Shown here one piece after another: positions 26,459 to 34,786 of a stretch of DNA of 64,000 nt. The DNA comes from Bacilli bacterium (lineage in GTDB: Bacteria > Bacillota_I > Bacilli_A > RFN20 > CAG-631), in NCBI GenBank assembly GCA_900754115.1, contig CAAEBM010000056.1, positions 4,813 to 68,812 on the forward strand, written 5' to 3'. A program made the position numbers and the translations under genes. The first letter of the stretch is position 1. Every line of letters begins with the position of its first letter. Below the pieces are notes generated by a model. The model was not told where the DNA came from. It worked only from the letters and a program-made list of their open reading frames with translations, and did not search any database.

Positions 26459-27538
26459 TTATTGTTTATCTTTTTTTATTTCTTCTAAGTCCGCAAACGT
26501 CAATTTTTTAATAAAGGCGGTTAAAAGTTTAACGGTTGCATCTAAATCATCTTCATGCACAATGGAACTATGAGAGTGGAAATAACGACAAGGGATAGAA
26601 AGAGTCATATTGACAACACCATCGTAAACTTTATGGATTTCTCCACTATCGGTTCCACCAGCTGCTAATCCATCATAAGTAAAAGGAATGTTTTCTTCTT
26701 TGCATATTTTTTCCATGTATTTGACTAATCCAGTATGTGCAATGACACTGTGGTCATATAAACTTAAAGCGACTCCTGTTCCTAATTTGGCTTGTCCATC
26801 TTGAATGGTAGGCAAGTCATAACACATCGTCACGTCAATGGCAATTGCTACATCTGGATGAATCATTTGGGCGACAGTTTTTGCACCTCTAAGTCCAACT
26901 TCTTCTTGCACAGTTGCGGCTCCATAAACAATATTAGGATGCTCTTGATTTTTTAAATTGTCTAAAGTTTCAATAATTGCGGCCACAGCAATGCGGTCAT
27001 CCCATGCTTTTCCATATAGATATTTTGGATTATTCATTCTTCTAAATTCTGAAAGTGGACAAATCGGGTCTCCTACTTGCACTCCTAAATCTTCAACTTC
27101 TTTTTTACTTGCAACTCCTAAATCAATATATAAATCTTTTGCTTCTTTTACTTTGTTTCTTGCTTCAGGACCCATTCCATGTGGAGGTTCGGCACCAAAT
27201 ACACCAAAGATTTTTTTACCTTCTCGTGTAGTAATCATTACTTTTTGTGCTAAGATGACATGAGCCCACCAACCACCTAAGGGATGAACGCGAATATAAC
27301 CATTTTCATCAATAGATTTTACGATAAAACCGACTTCATCGATATGGCCAGTGAGTAAAATTTTGGGACCATTTTCATTTCCAACTTGTTTTCCAACGAT
27401 CGATCCTAAATTGTCGTATTGGATTTCATCACAAGATTCTAAAAAATACTTTTTAACGACTCTGGTCGCTTCTTTTTCAAACCCAGATACGCCATGAACT
27501 TCACTAATTTCTTTTAATAATACATCTTTATTCATCAT
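26459..27538 (-). CDS. M42 family metallo-aminopeptidase
   Basis: A dinuclear-metal aminopeptidase of the PepA/YsdC/FrvX group that forms cytosolic dodecamers and trims peptides. Metal and catalytic residues are visible in TGHIDEVGF, GKAWDDRIA, TVQEEVGLRGA (EE), IAIDVT and RYFHSHSS. 359 residues is typical. GGAGAGGA lies before two consecutive ATGs at 27538 and 27535. A paralogue lies at 55575-56651. The gene is downstream of rpsO on the same strand but a terminator separates them. Confidence 0.93.
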   Translation of the reverse strand: MMNKDVLLKEISEVHGVSGFEKEATRVVKKYFLESCDEIQYDNLGSIVGKQVGNENGPKILLTGHIDEVGFIVKSIDENGYIRVHPLGGWWAHVILAQKVMITTREGKKIFGVFGAEPPHGMGPEARNKVKEAKDLYIDLGVASKKEVEDLGVQVGDPICPLSEFRRMNNPKYLYGKAWDDRIAVAAIIETLDNLKNQEHPNIVYGAATVQEEVGLRGAKTVAQMIHPDVAIAIDVTMCYDLPTIQDGQAKLGTGVALSLYDHSVIAHTGLVKYMEKICKEENIPFTYDGLAAGGTDSGEIHKVYDGVVNMTLSIPCRYFHSHSSIVHEDDLDATVKLLTAFIKKLTFADLEEIKKDKQ

Positions 27539-27556
27539 AATCCTCTCCTTTTTTGC

Positions 27557-27582
27557 AAAAAAACTGGGAGTGCCCCAGTTTA
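27557..27582 (-). terminator. Rho-independent terminator after rpsO
   Basis: On the minus strand AAACTGGG pairs with CCCAGTTT and is followed by Ts, just past the rpsO stop. Confidence 0.8.
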
Positions 27583-27855
27583 TTAAATATTATCTCTAAT
27601 TTTTAATTTTTCGATTAAAGATACGTAAGATGTATAGTTGTTGCTCTTTAAATAAACTAATAAGCCGCGTCTTTTACCGACTAATTTTAAAAGTCCACGT
27701 CTAGAATGATGGTCGTTTTTGTGTTCTTTTAAGTGTTCCGTTAAATAGTTAATACGAGCACTTAAAATTGCAATTTGAACTTCAGGAGAACCTGAATCGG
27801 TTTCAGTCTTTCCGTAGGTTTTTACAATTTCGGCTACTTGTTCTTTTGTTAACAT
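27583..27855 (-). CDS. rpsO: Ribosomal protein S15
   Basis: S15 binds the central domain of 16S rRNA early in 30S assembly. The 90-residue sequence has all family hallmarks: TDSGSPEVQIAILSARINYL, HLKEHKNDHHSRRGLLKLVGKRR and LLVYLK. The start is fixed by AAAGGAGGAAAAAG right ahead of the ATG at 27855; in-frame codons further upstream belong to the leader. It has its own promoter, inside the 3' end of the flavin reductase gene, and a leader of about 70 bases which in this family often folds into an S15-binding autoregulatory structure; that fold is not demonstrated here. Confidence 0.98.
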   Translation of the reverse strand: MLTKEQVAEIVKTYGKTETDSGSPEVQIAILSARINYLTEHLKEHKNDHHSRRGLLKLVGKRRGLLVYLKSNNYTSYVSLIEKLKIRDNI

Positions 27856-27934
27856 TCTTTTTCCTCCTTTTTTTATTTCAGCACAAACCAAGAATACAAT
27901 CGGAGATTTTGTAATCTTCGTAAGTGTCATCACC

Positions 27935-27962
27935 ATTATAACATTTTTTTTATTTTTCGCAA
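27935..27962 (-). promoter_or_regulatory. rpsO promoter
   Basis: On the minus strand TTGCGA (27957-27962), 16-bp spacer, TATAAT (27935-27940). Confidence 0.65.
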
Positions 27963-28528
27963 TCTTTTTGTTGCTTAATTTTTAAACCATCTTGAAAAGC
28001 ATGGCCTACTTTTTTTCCTAATTGAATGTAATGATGGGAAACAGCATCATAAGTGATAGGTTTTAATTTGTCGACATCAATTTTTCCTTCCGTTAAAATC
28101 GATTCATCTGCAGAAACATTGACGATTTTAGCAATCATGATGTCTGTTTTTTCATCAAAGGATTCCATTTCACATTCTAATGTCAAAGGAAGTTCTTGAA
28201 TAAGTGGCGCATCGACAAATTCACTTTTGATTATTGTCCAACCTGTATTTTTAAGTTTGTCTTTTACATCATTTGCTGAAACAATTCCGACATAATCACA
28301 AGCAACGACATTTTCTGTATTGGCCATAGAAATAGTCAAAGCTTTACGTTTTAAAATATTTTTGACGGTTTTGTGCTCTGCACTTAAACATAAAAAGACT
28401 TTTTGGTAATCACAAATTCCACCCCATGCCGCATTCATGGCATCAGGAATACCATTTTCATCATAACTGCCAATGATAAAAACGGGTTGGGGATAAAGAT
28501 AGGTGTTTGCTTTAAAATTTTTTCTCAT
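27950..28528 (-). CDS. Flavin reductase-like FMN-binding protein
   Basis: Matches the flavin-reductase-like split-barrel family: TYLYPQPVFIIGSYDENGIPDAMNAAWGG at the N-terminus (FMN phosphate-binding loop), FLCLSAEHKTVKNI, and LECEMESFDEKTDIMIAKIVNV, with a C-terminal YIQLGKKVGHAF. It binds FMN and may act as an electron donor to other proteins. Length is 192 residues from the ATG at 28528, which has AAAGGA eight bases ahead; an ATG at 28537 overlaps the ribF stop (ATGA) but lies inside that SD. Likely cotranscribed with truB and ribF. Confidence 0.88.
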   Translation of the reverse strand: MRKNFKANTYLYPQPVFIIGSYDENGIPDAMNAAWGGICDYQKVFLCLSAEHKTVKNILKRKALTISMANTENVVACDYVGIVSANDVKDKLKNTGWTIIKSEFVDAPLIQELPLTLECEMESFDEKTDIMIAKIVNVSADESILTEGKIDVDKLKPITYDAVSHHYIQLGKKVGHAFQDGLKIKQQKDCEK

Positions 28529-28533
28529 GTGTC

Positions 28534-29445
28534 TCATCCTTTCAAAGTCCAGTTTCCATAAGCTAAACTTATTTTATCTTCTTTTAATTGTTTTTTCAAG
28601 GCTGCTAAATTTTGAAATTTCATCTCTGGTCGATGAAAATATAAGAAAGTGACATGTAACATTTGTCCATAGATATCTTGATTGAAGTTTAAAAGGTGTA
28701 CTTCTATTTTTTGACTTTGATCATGGTCAATTGTTGGATTGGTTCCAACATTAATCATTGCTTTATAGGTTTGGTTTTGATATTGAGCATAGCCAAAATA
28801 AACGCCTTGTTTTAAATAAAGAGGGTATTTGATTTGCAAATTTGCAGTTTTACAATCTAACGTTCTTCCTAGTTCTTTACCATGTAATACTATAGAATCA
28901 AGACTAAAGGGAAAATATAAATACTGATTGGCTTGTGTGATTTTTCCTTGGGCAAATAATTGTTTAATAAAAGAAGAAGATATTTTTTGATTTTGATCTA
29001 AAACATCATCAATTTGTTCGACAGGAATGAATGGGTTTAAATCCTTTCCCTTTTTTAAATCCTTGCCAAAGGTAAAATCATTTCCACAAAATATGCGACA
29101 AACTTTCAAAGGGAGAAGAATTTTAAAAATAAACTCCTCCCCTTTTAAATTTAAAATCGCACTGGAATTTTTTATAATATAAACTACTTCAATTCCTAAT
29201 TGCAAAAAGGCTTCTAGTTTTTTTTCTTGTTGACATAAAGGAGTCGTCTTTTTTAAAAAGAAATTGCAATCATCTGAAAAAGTGATAACAATGGCTTGTT
29301 TATGATCTTTTTTTGCCTTTGCGACACATTGTTTTATAATTTTTTGATGTCCGATATGAACGCCATCAAAAAAACCAATGCAACAATAGCTTTCTAAAGC
29401 ATTATGAAAAAAGTCTTGAATTTGATTAATGAAGATGGTTTTCAT
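28534..29445 (-). CDS. ribF: Bifunctional riboflavin kinase / FAD synthetase
   Basis: RibF makes FMN and then FAD. The N-terminal adenylyltransferase has CIGFFDGVHIGHQKII (HIGH motif) and IVITFSDD; the C-terminal kinase domain carries GRTLDCKTANLQ, with the family GRT-x-G-PTAN motif altered, and MINVGTNPTID. The Gly and Pro of the kinase motif are replaced (RTLDCKTAN), a departure worth noting. 303 residues is normal. The ATG at 29445 overlaps the end of truB by 20 bases with AAGGGGA ahead. The truB-ribF-rpsO order is classic for Firmicutes. Confidence 0.92.
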   Translation of the reverse strand: MKTIFINQIQDFFHNALESYCCIGFFDGVHIGHQKIIKQCVAKAKKDHKQAIVITFSDDCNFFLKKTTPLCQQEKKLEAFLQLGIEVVYIIKNSSAILNLKGEEFIFKILLPLKVCRIFCGNDFTFGKDLKKGKDLNPFIPVEQIDDVLDQNQKISSSFIKQLFAQGKITQANQYLYFPFSLDSIVLHGKELGRTLDCKTANLQIKYPLYLKQGVYFGYAQYQNQTYKAMINVGTNPTIDHDQSQKIEVHLLNFNQDIYGQMLHVTFLYFHRPEMKFQNLAALKKQLKEDKISLAYGNWTLKG

Positions 29446-30286
29446 AATAAAATCCCCTTGCACAAGTATAATAATGTGTTTTTTCTTTTTTATAAATAGC
29501 TAAAGCATTTTTCTTTTCATCTACCCATAAAATAAAGTTTTCGTCACTTTCATAATTGATGGGTTTTCCATCTTTGATTTGTAAAAATAATTCTTTAGAA
29601 GGTTGTGCACAAAAAAAAGGAACGGCTTGATAAATAGGAAGGAAGTGAACGAGTTGTAATTGATTTAAGAATTGGGCTTGACTGAGGTCAAAATGACCAA
29701 TATTAGTACGAGTTAAAGCTGTTAAATGACCAAGCATATTTAATTTTTTAGCGATTTCTTCACCTAATACTCGAACATAGGTCCCTTTAGAACAGACGAC
29801 TTTGAATTGAATCCAATCTTTTTTAAAATCAATAAGTTGCAGTTTATCAATTTGTATTTCTCTGGCTTTTCGTTCAATTTGCACGTTTTGACGGGCCAAT
29901 TCATATAATTTTTTGCCATTTACTTTGATTGCACTATACATGGGTGGAATTTGCTTTTGTTTTCCTAAAAAAGAGTGAAAAACCTCTTCAATTTGTTCTT
30001 GAGTAAAAGGTAATATAGGTTGTGTGTTTACAATTTCTCCCGTTTTATCTAAAGTCGAAGTTTGACTTCCTAGTTTTAAAGTGGCAATATAAGTCTTTTT
30101 TTCAAATTCTAAATAAGGTAAAATTTTTGTTCCTTGATTTATACCAAGAATTAATAACCCTGTAGCAAAAGGATCTAAAGTTCCACAATGACCTACTTTT
30201 TTTACACCAAGTTTCTTTTTGACAATTTGACAGACATCTTGACTAGTGTAACCTTCTTCTTTATGAATTAATACAATTCCATCCAT
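29426..30286 (-). CDS. truB: tRNA pseudouridine(55) synthase
   Basis: TruB makes the universal pseudouridine 55 in the T-arm. The N-terminus MDGIVLIHKEEGYTSQDV, motif II KVGHCGTLDPFATGLL with the catalytic Asp, MYSAIKVNGKKLYELARQ and SKGTYVRVLGEEIA are all diagnostic. 286 aa, in range. Start at 30286 has AAAGGA eight bases ahead; an ATG nine bases upstream sits on that site. First gene of the truB-ribF-flavin reductase operon and divergent from the TtcA-like gene. Confidence 0.96.
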   Translation of the reverse strand: MDGIVLIHKEEGYTSQDVCQIVKKKLGVKKVGHCGTLDPFATGLLILGINQGTKILPYLEFEKKTYIATLKLGSQTSTLDKTGEIVNTQPILPFTQEQIEEVFHSFLGKQKQIPPMYSAIKVNGKKLYELARQNVQIERKAREIQIDKLQLIDFKKDWIQFKVVCSKGTYVRVLGEEIAKKLNMLGHLTALTRTNIGHFDLSQAQFLNQLQLVHFLPIYQAVPFFCAQPSKELFLQIKDGKPINYESDENFILWVDEKKNALAIYKKEKTHYYTCARGFYYENHLH

Positions 30287-30375
30287 GGTCTTCATCCTTT
30301 CTTTTTTATTATAAAGCAATTTTATGATTTTGCCAATGAAGGGAAAAGGAAAAATTCCCTTTTTTTTCTGTTTTT

Positions 30376-30383
30376 GATATAAT
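30376..30383 (+). promoter_or_regulatory. Extended -10 promoter
   Basis: TGA-TATAAT in the truB/ttcA divergent gap, 21 bases before the ATG. -35 weak. Confidence 0.5.
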
Positions 30384-30404
30384 AAAAAACCAGAGGTGTT
30401 GAAG

Positions 30405-31277
30405 ATGTCTTTAAGAAAAGTATTAGGAGCCATCCGTCAAGCCGATCAAGATTTTGGCTTGATTGATGATCATGATAAAATTGCGGTTGGAATCTCAGGT
30501 GGAAAGGATTCAATTGTTCTTTTGTATGCTTTATCTTTATATCAAAAGTTTTGTCCTCATCCTTTTGAAATTGTTGGAATTCACATCAGTCTTGGTTTTC
30601 CTGATATGGATTTTTCTGCAACAAAAGCATTTTGTCAACAACATCAAATTGAATTTGTGGAATGCCCTAGTGATGTCTATGAAATTTTAAAATTAAATTT
30701 AAGAAAAAATGGTATGTTAGAATGTTCTATTTGTTCGCGAATGAAAAAAGCGTTAGTAATTAAGGCTGCTAAAGAACTCCATTGTAATAAAGTGGCTTTT
30801 GCTCATCACGTTGATGATGCGATTGAAACGCTTTTTTTAAATATGATTTATGGTGGAAGAATTGCAACTTTTGATCCCATTATGCAGCTTACAAAAAGTG
30901 ATATTACTTTTATTCGCCCTTTAATTTATGCTAGAGAAAAAGACATTTTAAGAGCGCAAAAAAAAGAAAATCTTCCAGTGGTCATTTCAACTTGTCCCAA
31001 TGATAAACACACCCAAAGAGAAGATATCAAACAACTTTTACAGCAAATTTATCACACTTATCCTAGTGCTTATGATAATTTTAAATATATGTTATCGAAC
31101 ACGTCTAAAATGAAAGTTTTTCATAAAAATCCTAAATTAAATCACGCTTTGATGGAATATTATAAATTATTTGATCAACCTTTTCCTATCTATTTATTTT
31201 CCATGGATGAACAAGCTCTTTTATCATTAGTTGAAGAATGTATTGAAAAACAGATGCCTTTTTCTTCAAAAAGTTAG
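30405..31277 (+). CDS. ttcA: TtcA-family tRNA thiolation enzyme (PP-loop ATPase)
   Basis: Adenylates and thiolates a tRNA base; TtcA proper makes 2-thiocytidine at position 32. The PP-loop GISGGKDSIVLL is near residue 30. A CxxC pair (LECSICSRMKKALV) and a third Cys (STCPND) match the iron-sulfur/catalytic cysteines of the TtcA group. FAHHVDDAIETLFLN is the usual ATP-site helix. The ATG at 30405 has GAGGTG six bases ahead. 290 residues. The exact tRNA target is inferred from family membership only. Confidence 0.85.
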   Translation: MSLRKVLGAIRQADQDFGLIDDHDKIAVGISGGKDSIVLLYALSLYQKFCPHPFEIVGIHISLGFPDMDFSATKAFCQQHQIEFVECPSDVYEILKLNLRKNGMLECSICSRMKKALVIKAAKELHCNKVAFAHHVDDAIETLFLNMIYGGRIATFDPIMQLTKSDITFIRPLIYAREKDILRAQKKENLPVVISTCPNDKHTQREDIKQLLQQIYHTYPSAYDNFKYMLSNTSKMKVFHKNPKLNHALMEYYKLFDQPFPIYLFSMDEQALLSLVEECIEKQMPFSSKS

Positions 31278-31289
31278 TTTTGTTAAGTA

Positions 31290-31332
31290 AAAAAACAAGC
31301 AAAACCTAAATTTTTGCTTGTTTTCTTTTTTG
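31290..31332. terminator. Bidirectional terminator
   Basis: AAAACAAGCAAAA pairs with TTTTTGCTTGTTTT, followed by Ts; between convergent genes. Confidence 0.8.
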
Positions 31333-31367
31333 TGTATGGAAGATATACATCTTTACTAAGTATAAAA

Positions 31368-32573
31368 TTATGACAGTAGAAAATCTAAAAGATTGACAAT
31401 CTTTATGCCATTTATATTGGTGACATAAGTTTTATCTGTGGTGATGATCGTTTTTTCATAAAAATCATTGGTAAAACGGAAGGCGGCTATTTCTCGCTCC
31501 TGCGTAATTTTATCGGCAAGCGTTTCAGTAACTTGAAAATAGCGGGTTTCTTCTTTGTTTATTGCTACAAAGTCGATTTCCTTGTTGTCGTTTTTTCCAA
31601 CATAAACTTGATAACCACGACGCAAAAGTTCTAAATATACAACGTTTTCTATCGAATGTCCATAATTTTTAAGCGAATATCCAACTATCGTATTCTTTAA
31701 ACCTGTATCAGCAAGGTAATATTTTTCAAGTGATTTTAATACCTCTTTCCCTTTCACATCATATCGGTTAGCTTTATAAATAATAAACGCATTTTCAAGC
31801 ATTTCAAGAATATTGCCAATCGTTGCGGGGCGTAGTGATTTATCAAGTTTTGCTTCGTTTGCAATATATTTTGCCATACTATTCGTCGAAGTAATGCTGC
31901 CAACATTTCCACAAACAAAAGCATAAACTCGTTTTAAAAGGTCAATGTCTTTAAGTTTATTGCGACCAAGCACATCTTTAAGAATTATAGTATCGTAAAC
32001 GCTAGATAAAAATGAACTTATTGTTTGTTCATCTTGTGGAAGCGACAATAATTGTGGCAAGCCACCATATTTGAGGTAGTTATTAAATAGTTCTTCTTTG
32101 TCCTTTCCTGTATTGCAATAGTAACTATAATATTCTTTGAAGGACAAAGGTAACATTTTGATTTCTACATATCTGCCTGATATTAAAGTCGCCAATTCAG
32201 AAGAAAGCAAATAAGCATTGGATCCCGTAACATAAATATCTGCATCGTATTCAAGTGAAAGTGAATTAATCGTTTTTTCCCACCCATTCACCTGTTGAAT
32301 TTCATCAAAAAACAAGTAGTTCTTTTTGTCAGACAGCATTTTTTTGGTTACTAAATCATAGAGTTGTTTGTAAGAACGAATAGTATCATACTTCATTAAT
32401 TCAAAATTGATGTATTGTATTTGTTCGGATTGAACGCCACTTTGCAGCAACTCATCACGAAACATTTCCAAAAGCGTTGATTTACCTGAACGACGCAAAC
32501 CTGTAATTACTTTGATTATTTTGTTGTCTTTGAACGCTTTTAAACGTTGCATATATTCTTTTCTGTATATCAT
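31368..32573 (-). CDS. AAA ATPase with DUF4143 (AAA_14) domain
   Basis: The N-terminal AAA_14 module shows Walker A ITGLRRSGKSTLLE and Walker B YLFFDEIQQVNGWE; SNAYLLSSELATLISGRYVEI is the usual sensor segment. The C-terminal DUF4143 half has YYLADTGLKN and a nuclease-like beta core (VYVGKNDNKEIDFVAINKEETRYFQV, the ExD/QxK pattern of PD-(D/E)XK folds). These proteins are common accessory genes of unknown role in Bacteria and Archaea. 401 aa, complete. AAAGGAG precedes the ATG. It has its own promoter and inverted-repeat operator candidate. Confidence 0.88.
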   Translation of the reverse strand: MIYRKEYMQRLKAFKDNKIIKVITGLRRSGKSTLLEMFRDELLQSGVQSEQIQYINFELMKYDTIRSYKQLYDLVTKKMLSDKKNYLFFDEIQQVNGWEKTINSLSLEYDADIYVTGSNAYLLSSELATLISGRYVEIKMLPLSFKEYYSYYCNTGKDKEELFNNYLKYGGLPQLLSLPQDEQTISSFLSSVYDTIILKDVLGRNKLKDIDLLKRVYAFVCGNVGSITSTNSMAKYIANEAKLDKSLRPATIGNILEMLENAFIIYKANRYDVKGKEVLKSLEKYYLADTGLKNTIVGYSLKNYGHSIENVVYLELLRRGYQVYVGKNDNKEIDFVAINKEETRYFQVTETLADKITQEREIAAFRFTNDFYEKTIITTDKTYVTNINGIKIVNLLDFLLS

Positions 32574-32594
32574 GACTTTGCTCCTTTTGAAATA

Positions 32595-32623
32595 ATTATA
32601 TGCAAAAAGTAAAATAAAATCAA
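32595..32623 (-). promoter_or_regulatory. Promoter of the DUF4143 gene
   Basis: Minus strand: TTGATT (32618-32623), 17-bp spacer, TATAAT (32595-32600). Confidence 0.65.
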
Positions 32624-32624
32624 T

Positions 32625-32650
32625 AGTTTTTACTTTATAGAGTAAAAACT
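32625..32650. repeat. Inverted repeat upstream of the DUF4143 promoter
   Basis: AGTTTTTACT (32625-32634) and AGTAAAAACT (32641-32650) are perfect reverse complements with six bases between. It abuts the -35 box. The rest of the 32651-32857 gap is AT-rich with no clear element. Confidence 0.5.
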
Positions 32651-32857
32651 TTTTAAATAATACAAATTTTTACAAAAAATATACAAAAACTTTTTATTTA
32701 TTTTAGTTTATTTTTGATATTTTTAAAACTTGATTTTGTAAACTTAGTTTTGTAGGTAAAATCCCAATTTTCATTTTCATCCTATATTCACCCAAAAAAA
32801 ACATAAAAACACACATATGGTTTAGTGTAGTTGATTTCTATGGAAGTAGGTGAATCT

Positions 32858-33316
32858 ATGAACAATGGAAATTATACAAACTGCTGTGGTGCTTGTTGTC
32901 CTGAAGTGAGCTGTACATTATCACAAAATGTCGATGTTTTAGAACCTTGTGACATTATTACTTATACAGCTACTTGTATCAATAATGATCCACTAGTAAC
33001 GAATGCTGTTTTTAGAGATTGTTTACCAGCACCATTAGTCTTTATTCCTGGAACATTGTACATCAACGGTGTCAATTATCCAACCTTAAGTCCAGAAACA
33101 GGATTGCCAATTTCGTTTGCAGCTTTAGGTAATTCAATTACAATTACCTACATGGCTAGAGCCTATGGAGATAGTTGCTGTTGTGTTAAAACAACCAACT
33201 GTGAATGTTGTCGTACTTTTAAAACAGTATGCAACAGAGCGCAATTATGCTTTATTCAATGCTGCTGCCGTAAAACGGTATATACCAATGTTTTAGGAGT
33301 TCAAGTTGAGTATTAA
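32858..33316 (+). CDS. Cysteine-rich DUF11-like protein
   Basis: 152 residues with 19 cysteines, many in CC or CCC clusters at both ends (NCCGACC; DSCCC; CECC; QCCCRK). The middle (VEPCDIITYTATCINNDPLVTNAVFRD through YINGVNYPTL) looks like a DUF11/isopeptide-type beta-sandwich, a domain used in surface layers. No signal peptide is seen, so a spore-coat or exosporium-type protein released from a mother cell is one possibility; that is inference. ATG 32858 has AGGTGA ahead and is preferred to TTG or ATG codons just upstream. Confidence 0.65.
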   Translation: MNNGNYTNCCGACCPEVSCTLSQNVDVLEPCDIITYTATCINNDPLVTNAVFRDCLPAPLVFIPGTLYINGVNYPTLSPETGLPISFAALGNSITITYMARAYGDSCCCVKTTNCECCRTFKTVCNRAQLCFIQCCCRKTVYTNVLGVQVEY

Positions 33317-33334
33317 TCCAAAGTTTACTACGTT

Positions 33335-33364
33335 AAAAGAGATGAAAATTCATCTCTTTTTTTA
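33335..33364 (+). terminator. Rho-independent terminator
   Basis: AAAAGAGATGAA and TTCATCTCTTTT with a three-base loop, then Ts. Confidence 0.85.
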
Positions 33365-33382
33365 GTAAAAAAAGATAAATAA

Positions 33383-33420
33383 AAGTATATACTCATTTAT
33401 TTCAAGTATATACTTTTTTT
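33383..33420. terminator. Hairpin made of two copies of AAGTATATACT
   Basis: AGTATATACT is its own reverse complement and occurs at 33384-33393 and 33405-33414. Together with the flanking A and T runs the copies can form a terminator for the minus-strand gene at 33442 or act as a pair of protein sites. Confidence 0.5.
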
Positions 33421-33441
33421 AAAAAGATAGTAAATTAAAGT

Positions 33442-34644
33442 TTAAGCAATCTCAGCTTTTTTTGATTGTATTTTATTCCCAATAAGCCACAAAACTCCTG
33501 CAATAAGTTGAAAAGCAAAAGATAGGATAGTTGGTAAATAATCTATTTCCACAATGAAAAACTCCTCCTTTTGAGCTTTTAAATCGTCATATATATCAGT
33601 TAACATTTGTTGAGTAAGCATAAAAATGAGAGAAAAATATATTATTGTAACTAATAAAAATGAACAAATTAACCAATAATTGATAGGTTTAGGTTCTATT
33701 TGAATTAGCATTTTTGAAAAATATACGAGTGCTATTGTTTGTAAGATAAAATATAATGGTGCAATATAATATAAAAATTCTTCATTAGAAAAATCTGCAA
33801 TGTGTTGAAGTGAACTATAGTGAATGTTACCAAAATTAGAAGTTATTTCATAAACTTTATCCGAAAGGATAATAAAAGATAAAATAATTAAACTTATTCC
33901 TATTCCATTAAGAAAACAACGAGAAATCAAAAATTTTTCATTGATTTCTTTAGCATAAGAAAGATAGTAAAAAACTAACGCTCCAAATATTAACAATATA
34001 GTCAAAATAAAATAGATTATTCCTGCAGTGCCTAAAGAAACATCTTCGGGTGTAGAACCATATAACATTATTTTTTGATAAAAATAAAAAGTAATAAAAC
34101 AGAAAAAACTAATGAATGCAATCCACAAAGAATGCTTTGAACAATTATCGGATAAAGCATTTTTAATAAAATAAAAGATTGCTAAAATCAATAAAATAAC
34201 AAAGGCTATTAATGTAAATATGGAAAAGTAAAAAGAGGAGTTTACAAGATATTTTAAATTAGGCCGAGATTTTCCTATATTTAATAAATCTGTCAAAAAA
34301 TAAGTGATATTATAGTTTTTTTCAATGATAAATCCACCATTGAAATCTATTATTTTCATAAAGGGAGTAAAAAGAGAAATAAAAGATAAAATAACAATTA
34401 AAAAAGATAAAATTGAACTAATGATAGATAATGAATTTGTTTTTTTTGAAGGTAAAGGAGCAATTCTTTTTTCTATTTTTAAAACAGAAAGATGACATTT
34501 AGGACAATTATTATCCTGTTCTAGCAAGGCTTCCCCACAATAGGGGCAAAAATTATGTATTTTTTTCTTTAAAGTTTCTCCACAAATTGGACAATAACTA
34601 AATTCATCAGAATATTCTTTCTGACACTGATTACAAATTTTCAT
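33442..34644 (-). CDS. Zinc-ribbon polytopic membrane protein
   Basis: The N-terminus holds two zinc ribbons in tandem: CNQCQKEYSDEFSYCPIC and CPYCGEALLEQDNNCPKC. After a short linker come about eight to nine TM helices, with the longest loop after the first (residues about 100-130, NGGFIIEKNYNI). Such zinc-ribbon membrane proteins are frequent in gut Firmicutes and mostly uncharacterised. AGGAGG sits four bases before the ATG. Monocistronic and divergent from the four-repeat lipoprotein. Function unknown. Confidence 0.75.
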   Translation of the reverse strand: MKICNQCQKEYSDEFSYCPICGETLKKKIHNFCPYCGEALLEQDNNCPKCHLSVLKIEKRIAPLPSKKTNSLSIISSILSFLIVILSFISLFTPFMKIIDFNGGFIIEKNYNITYFLTDLLNIGKSRPNLKYLVNSSFYFSIFTLIAFVILLILAIFYFIKNALSDNCSKHSLWIAFISFFCFITFYFYQKIMLYGSTPEDVSLGTAGIIYFILTILLIFGALVFYYLSYAKEINEKFLISRCFLNGIGISLIILSFIILSDKVYEITSNFGNIHYSSLQHIADFSNEEFLYYIAPLYFILQTIALVYFSKMLIQIEPKPINYWLICSFLLVTIIYFSLIFMLTQQMLTDIYDDLKAQKEEFFIVEIDYLPTILSFAFQLIAGVLWLIGNKIQSKKAEIA

Positions 34645-34719
34645 ATTTCCTCCTATTAAATGTTTTCTTTAATTTTAATTTAACATACCACTTGAAATAA
34701 AACAAGAGCGAATACAGAG

Positions 34720-34748
34720 TTGTCAAAAAAAATTAAAAAGTTTATGAT
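34720..34748 (+). promoter_or_regulatory. Promoter of the repeat lipoprotein
   Basis: TTGTCA (34720-34725), 17-bp spacer, TATGAT (34743-34748). Confidence 0.55.
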
Positions 34749-34754
34749 AATTAT

Positions 34755-34786
34755 AGGAGGGATAGTTTTTTAACTATTGAAAAAAA
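34755..34786 (+). promoter_or_regulatory. Ribosome site separated from its start by a hairpin
   Basis: AGGAGGG (34755-34761) is 25 bases from the ATG, too far, but ATAGTT (34762-34767) and AACTAT (34772-34777) can pair around TTTT, leaving about nine bases between the folded SD and ATG. Confidence 0.45.
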
